Source: CAYSRJ01 sp964525675
GTDB lineage: Bacteria > Spirochaetota > B62-G9 > DRHN01
Assembly (NCBI GenBank): GCA_964525675.1
Contig: CAZGJW010000001.1
Coordinates: forward strand, 48,058-112,057
Direction: 5' to 3'
DNA length: 64,000 nt
Shown: in pieces, positions 61,740 through 64,000 of the stretch
Layout: every line of letters starts with the position of its first letter
How positions within the stretch are numbered: the first letter of the stretch is position 1
The notes under the pieces: generated by a model
Database searches by the model: none
Told to the model about the DNA's origin: nothing
Seen by the model: the letters and a program-made list of their open reading frames with translations, nothing else
Position numbers and translations under genes: made by a program

Positions 61740-62756
61740 ATGAAATACAGGTATATGGGAAACACGGGACTTCTCGTTTCACGGGTATGCCTCGGAACAA
61801 TGACCTTCGGAAACCGGGAATGGGGATGCGACAACAGGGTATCTATTGATATCACACACCGGTTTCTCGATGCAGGCGGAAACTTTATCGACACCGCGGA
61901 TATGTACAGCGATGGAAATTCGGAAACGATATTAGGTGAAGCACTAAAGGGGAAAAAGCGGGACGACATCGTGATTGCAACAAAATGTTTTTTCCGCATG
62001 GGCACGACCCCAAATGCAAAGGGACTATCGCGAAAGCATATACTGGAAGCATGCGAGGCGAGCCTGAAACGGCTTCAGACCGATTTTATCGACCTCTATC
62101 AGATACACGGGCCCGATCCGCACACCCCGGTCGAAGAAACAATGCGCGCCCTCGACGATTTAGTGCGCCTGGGTAAGGTGCGCTATATCGGCTGCAGCAA
62201 TCACCACGCATGGCAGATACTGAAGGCGAACGGCATCGCCGCTCTGAAAAACCTCGAACCGCTTGTATGCGGACAGTACCAGTATAACCTGATCGTGCGC
62301 GATGTGGAGAGAGAGATACTCCCGGCCTGCGAGGATCAGGGGATGGGGTTCATCTGCTGGAGCCCGCTTGCGAGCGGAATGCTCACCGGAAAGTATAAAA
62401 GGGCGGATAAACCGGAAGCCGGCACCCGCATTTCGCTCACGGCAAAGTTTACCGTACCCCGTTTCTGGCATGAACGGGGATTTCATATTATAGAAGAGGT
62501 CATGAAGGCGGCAGGGCAAACGGGAAAAACACCCGCGCAGGTCGCCCTGGCGTGGCTTTTGTCTGATAAACGGGTCACTGCGGTCATTGTCGGCGCGCGT
62601 AATGCCCAGCAGCTCATCGATAACCTTGCTGCAGGCGGCTGGGATATGCCGGAAGATATATGGCGGCGTCTCGACGAAGTCTCGAGTTTCGACCACGGGT
62701 ATCCGAGGCAGTGGATGGATCTCGTATATCCGCTCACCTTCGGCGAAGAAGAGTAA
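61740..62756 (+). CDS. Aldo/keto reductase
   Basis: About 338 residues from ATG 61740 (AAGGAGG upstream; the in-frame ATG at 61698 lacks one). The TIM-barrel AKR signature is clear: catalytic D, Y, K and H in IDTADMYSDGNSETILGEAL, KCFF and LYQIHGPDP, and the NADPH end VGARNAQQLIDNL. It resembles the YajO/PdxI group by loop pattern. The substrate is unknown. Confidence 0.93.
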   Translation: MKYRYMGNTGLLVSRVCLGTMTFGNREWGCDNRVSIDITHRFLDAGGNFIDTADMYSDGNSETILGEALKGKKRDDIVIATKCFFRMGTTPNAKGLSRKHILEACEASLKRLQTDFIDLYQIHGPDPHTPVEETMRALDDLVRLGKVRYIGCSNHHAWQILKANGIAALKNLEPLVCGQYQYNLIVRDVEREILPACEDQGMGFICWSPLASGMLTGKYKRADKPEAGTRISLTAKFTVPRFWHERGFHIIEEVMKAAGQTGKTPAQVALAWLLSDKRVTAVIVGARNAQQLIDNLAAGGWDMPEDIWRRLDEVSSFDHGYPRQWMDLVYPLTFGEEE

Positions 62757-62772
62757 GAGTTTTAGAGGGCGC

Positions 62773-63483
62773 TTAAAACCCGCCCCTCCCCATGATTATC
62801 CAGTAGTCGAGGGCAATGCCGGTGTATGCATGGATGAAAATTCCAGGCCAGAGTGTTTTGAGCCGCCTGACAATAAGAGGAAACACGATGCCAGCAAGCA
62901 CCGCCATGAGTGTTTCCGACTGCGACTGTGTTACATGGAGAAGAACGGTCGCAAGGAGGGATACCATTATCGCCTGTATGTCACCGATATCCTCCCGTAT
63001 ACCCATGAAGAGAAATCCCCTGAAACAGAATTCATACCCGATATAGTAGAGAAGATAGAAGAGTGCGCTCTTCAGAAAATTAACAGGTGAATCGCCTGCG
63101 TTCTGCACGAGCGGGTACAGTGAATTGAGCTCGGGCCTCCGAGCACCAAAGTATACAAAGGGCGTCATAAATGCTATACCCGCCATTGCAATAAACAGGG
63201 AAATAAAGGGTTTCTTGAAATAAATACCGTATTCCCCCAGCTTTTCCCTGAACCCTATTCTAAGAATGCACATGGGAATCACCCCAAGCAAAAAAAACGC
63301 AGTTGACCCCTGGTAGTAGACAGACCGGGCCTGAACAATTGAAAAATCGTCGGCCCGTCCCAGAAAAGTAATAAAGAACCTGCTGCTCCCTTCGTACCGG
63401 TACAAAATATACAGAAGAGTCGTGCACAACAGAATAACCGCTGTTTTTACTGCCTGTTTGTGGGGTGACGCCGGTATTTTCAT
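62773..63483 (-). CDS. CPBP-family intramembrane protease-like protein
   Basis: About 236 residues from ATG 63483, with GGGGA upstream. Several helices are visible; the conserved motif appears as YEFCFRGFLFMG (a variant of the E-E-x-x-x-R type, with one acidic residue replaced) and HVTQSQSE with the metal-ligand histidine. CPBP proteins include bacteriocin-processing and prenyl-protein proteases. The missing second Glu may mean reduced activity. Convergent with the aldo/keto reductase. Confidence 0.8.
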   Translation of the reverse strand: MKIPASPHKQAVKTAVILLCTTLLYILYRYEGSSRFFITFLGRADDFSIVQARSVYYQGSTAFFLLGVIPMCILRIGFREKLGEYGIYFKKPFISLFIAMAGIAFMTPFVYFGARRPELNSLYPLVQNAGDSPVNFLKSALFYLLYYIGYEFCFRGFLFMGIREDIGDIQAIMVSLLATVLLHVTQSQSETLMAVLAGIVFPLIVRRLKTLWPGIFIHAYTGIALDYWIIMGRGGF

Positions 63484-63567
63484 GGTACTATCCCCTGCCA
63501 TTTAGATTCACAAGTGGCCATTCAAATGAACACACAGCCGGTACCGAAAACTGCTGTACAGTATATA

Positions 63568-63745
63568 CAGGCAAGTAAACTTTCAAACATAAAAGATTAA
63601 ACAAACACTTGCCTACCTGTGCCCTTGGTAATGGTTTTTACCTTAATTTCCCAATACGTAAAAGCGGCGCAAGTCCCTGGCAGGACCGAGTATCAAAAAA
63701 TAACTTAATCCAAGTTACTTAAAAGGCTATGGAAAAGTAAAAGAC
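63568..63745 (+). repeat. Structured intergenic repeat, copy E (incomplete)
   Basis: Begins like copies B/D: AGGCAAGT (63569-63576) pairs with ACTTGCCT (63607-63614), then GTGCCCTTGGTAATGG and TGGTTTTTACC. The AAAAGTAAAAGACCG arm is kept, but the inner AATTCTGG hairpin and closing GGATAAAACCAT are missing. It is a truncated copy. Confidence 0.75.
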
Positions 63746-63900
63746 CGTTTTCCTGGGAAGATTCACGTCGCTTCTGAATACACATTGTAACAGATTACCC
63801 GGCAAATGGAAATCTTTCTTGAAGCTTCATAAAAAAATTAAAAGAAACGCTATTTTTTTATTATTTTCAGCAACACTGTATATTATTATAGTTTCGTTTA

Positions 63901-63909
63901 TGGTATAAT
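63901..63909 (+). promoter_or_regulatory. Extended -10 promoter box
   Basis: TGGTATAAT at 63901-63909 has the TGn extension; no good -35 box lies 16-18 bases upstream, as is usual for extended -10 promoters. It would serve the gene at 63946. Confidence 0.5.
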
Positions 63910-63945
63910 TTCGGCACACTTCCCCTACATGAAGGAGCCCCTTTA

Positions 63946-64000
63946 ATGCAGGTCACACAAAAAAAAGTAACCTTTGAACTCACAGACAATGCGCTGACAG
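63946..64000 (+). CDS. N-terminal fragment of a gene cut by window end (possibly trigger factor)
   Basis: ATG 63946 follows AAGGAG. Only 18 residues are visible: MQVTQKKVTFELTDNALT. The start resembles trigger factor in some bacteria (MQVTxxK, then a beta strand), but this is too short to be sure. Confidence 0.35.
   Translation, partial: MQVTQKKVTFELTDNALT

Larger units (their letters stand above)
63484..63945. other. Intergenic region with repeat copy E and a promoter
   Basis: 462 bp without a gene. It contains repeat copy E (63568-63745) and, near its right end, an extended -10 box at 63901-63909. Confidence 0.6.

Noticed and set aside
1..64000. tRNA or rRNA genes
   Set aside because: I looked for cloverleaf-like and T-arm GGTTCRANYCC patterns in the gene-free regions and saw none; a covariance search would be needed to exclude them fully.

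Overview
The window is a bacterial chromosome segment of roughly balanced base composition. The organism looks like a free-living Gram-negative anaerobe or facultative anaerobe. Outer-membrane proteins (an OmpA-type lipoprotein and an Omp85-type barrel), ClpS/ClpA/Aat, phosphoketolase, non-pyrrolysine MttB methyltransferases, KtrAB with a long N-terminal KtrB extension, an ATP-cone/uridine-kinase fusion and a substrate-binding protein with a short Ala-Gly type signal peptide would fit a spirochaete-like lineage. That placement is an inference from gene content and is not proven. TTG and GTG starts are common, and TAG is used as an ordinary stop.

Layout. 1-4.2 kb (minus): 3' -truncated pdxA2-like gene, a PAS-like membrane protein and the potassium uptake pair ktrA/ktrB. 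4.3-4.7 kb: an uncertain small plus-strand ORF and a tiny lipoprotein-like ORF. 4.7-13.05 kb (minus): two GT4 glycosyltransferases behind a tightly packed amino-acid gene set: threonine-synthase-like PLP enzyme, a DUF1611 plus MurL-like fusion, a creatininase-family amidohydrolase and an enolase-superfamily epimerase. 13.3-16.9 kb (minus): a polyamine operon (deoxyhypusine-synthase-like protein, pyruvoyl arginine decarboxylase, agmatinase) ending in an ATP-grasp ligase. These two adjacent sets are the best candidate here for an undescribed pathway, with glutamate stereochemistry, amide or peptide chemistry and polyamines side by side.

17.3-27.6 kb: glycogen phosphorylase, DUF5752-like protein, phosphoketolase, MprF and a baeRF-like protein, interrupted by gene relics (DUF2127, protein-isoaspartate methyltransferase and beta-lactamase-like fragments; an Mg-ATPase relic that lost its catalytic domains). 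27.9-41.35 kb is bracketed by two almost identical inverted copies of a structured intergenic repeat. It holds an OmpA lipoprotein, an Omp85-like barrel, LapA, VapBC, an ARMT1-like protein, and a methyltransferase module with three MttB paralogues around one corrinoid protein, DUF1820, a J-domain protein, DUF364 and a TrmO-like fusion. DUF1638 follows just outside.

42.2-64 kb: frameshifted arsC, the N-degron operon clpS-clpA-aat, a two-repeat secreted protein, ArfB, a B12-radical SAM enzyme, aconitase, exported MsrA, PadR plus a NifX-like protein, a P-loop protein, the ATP-cone kinase, phnD/phnC/phnE with a terminator inside the operon and a very long PhnE, a polysaccharide deacetylase, an aldo/keto reductase, a CPBP membrane protein and the start of one more gene. 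The dispersed repeat has at least five copies (27.9, 31.0, 41.2, 60.2 and 63.6 kb). No rRNA, tRNA, CRISPR array or intact transposase was recognised.
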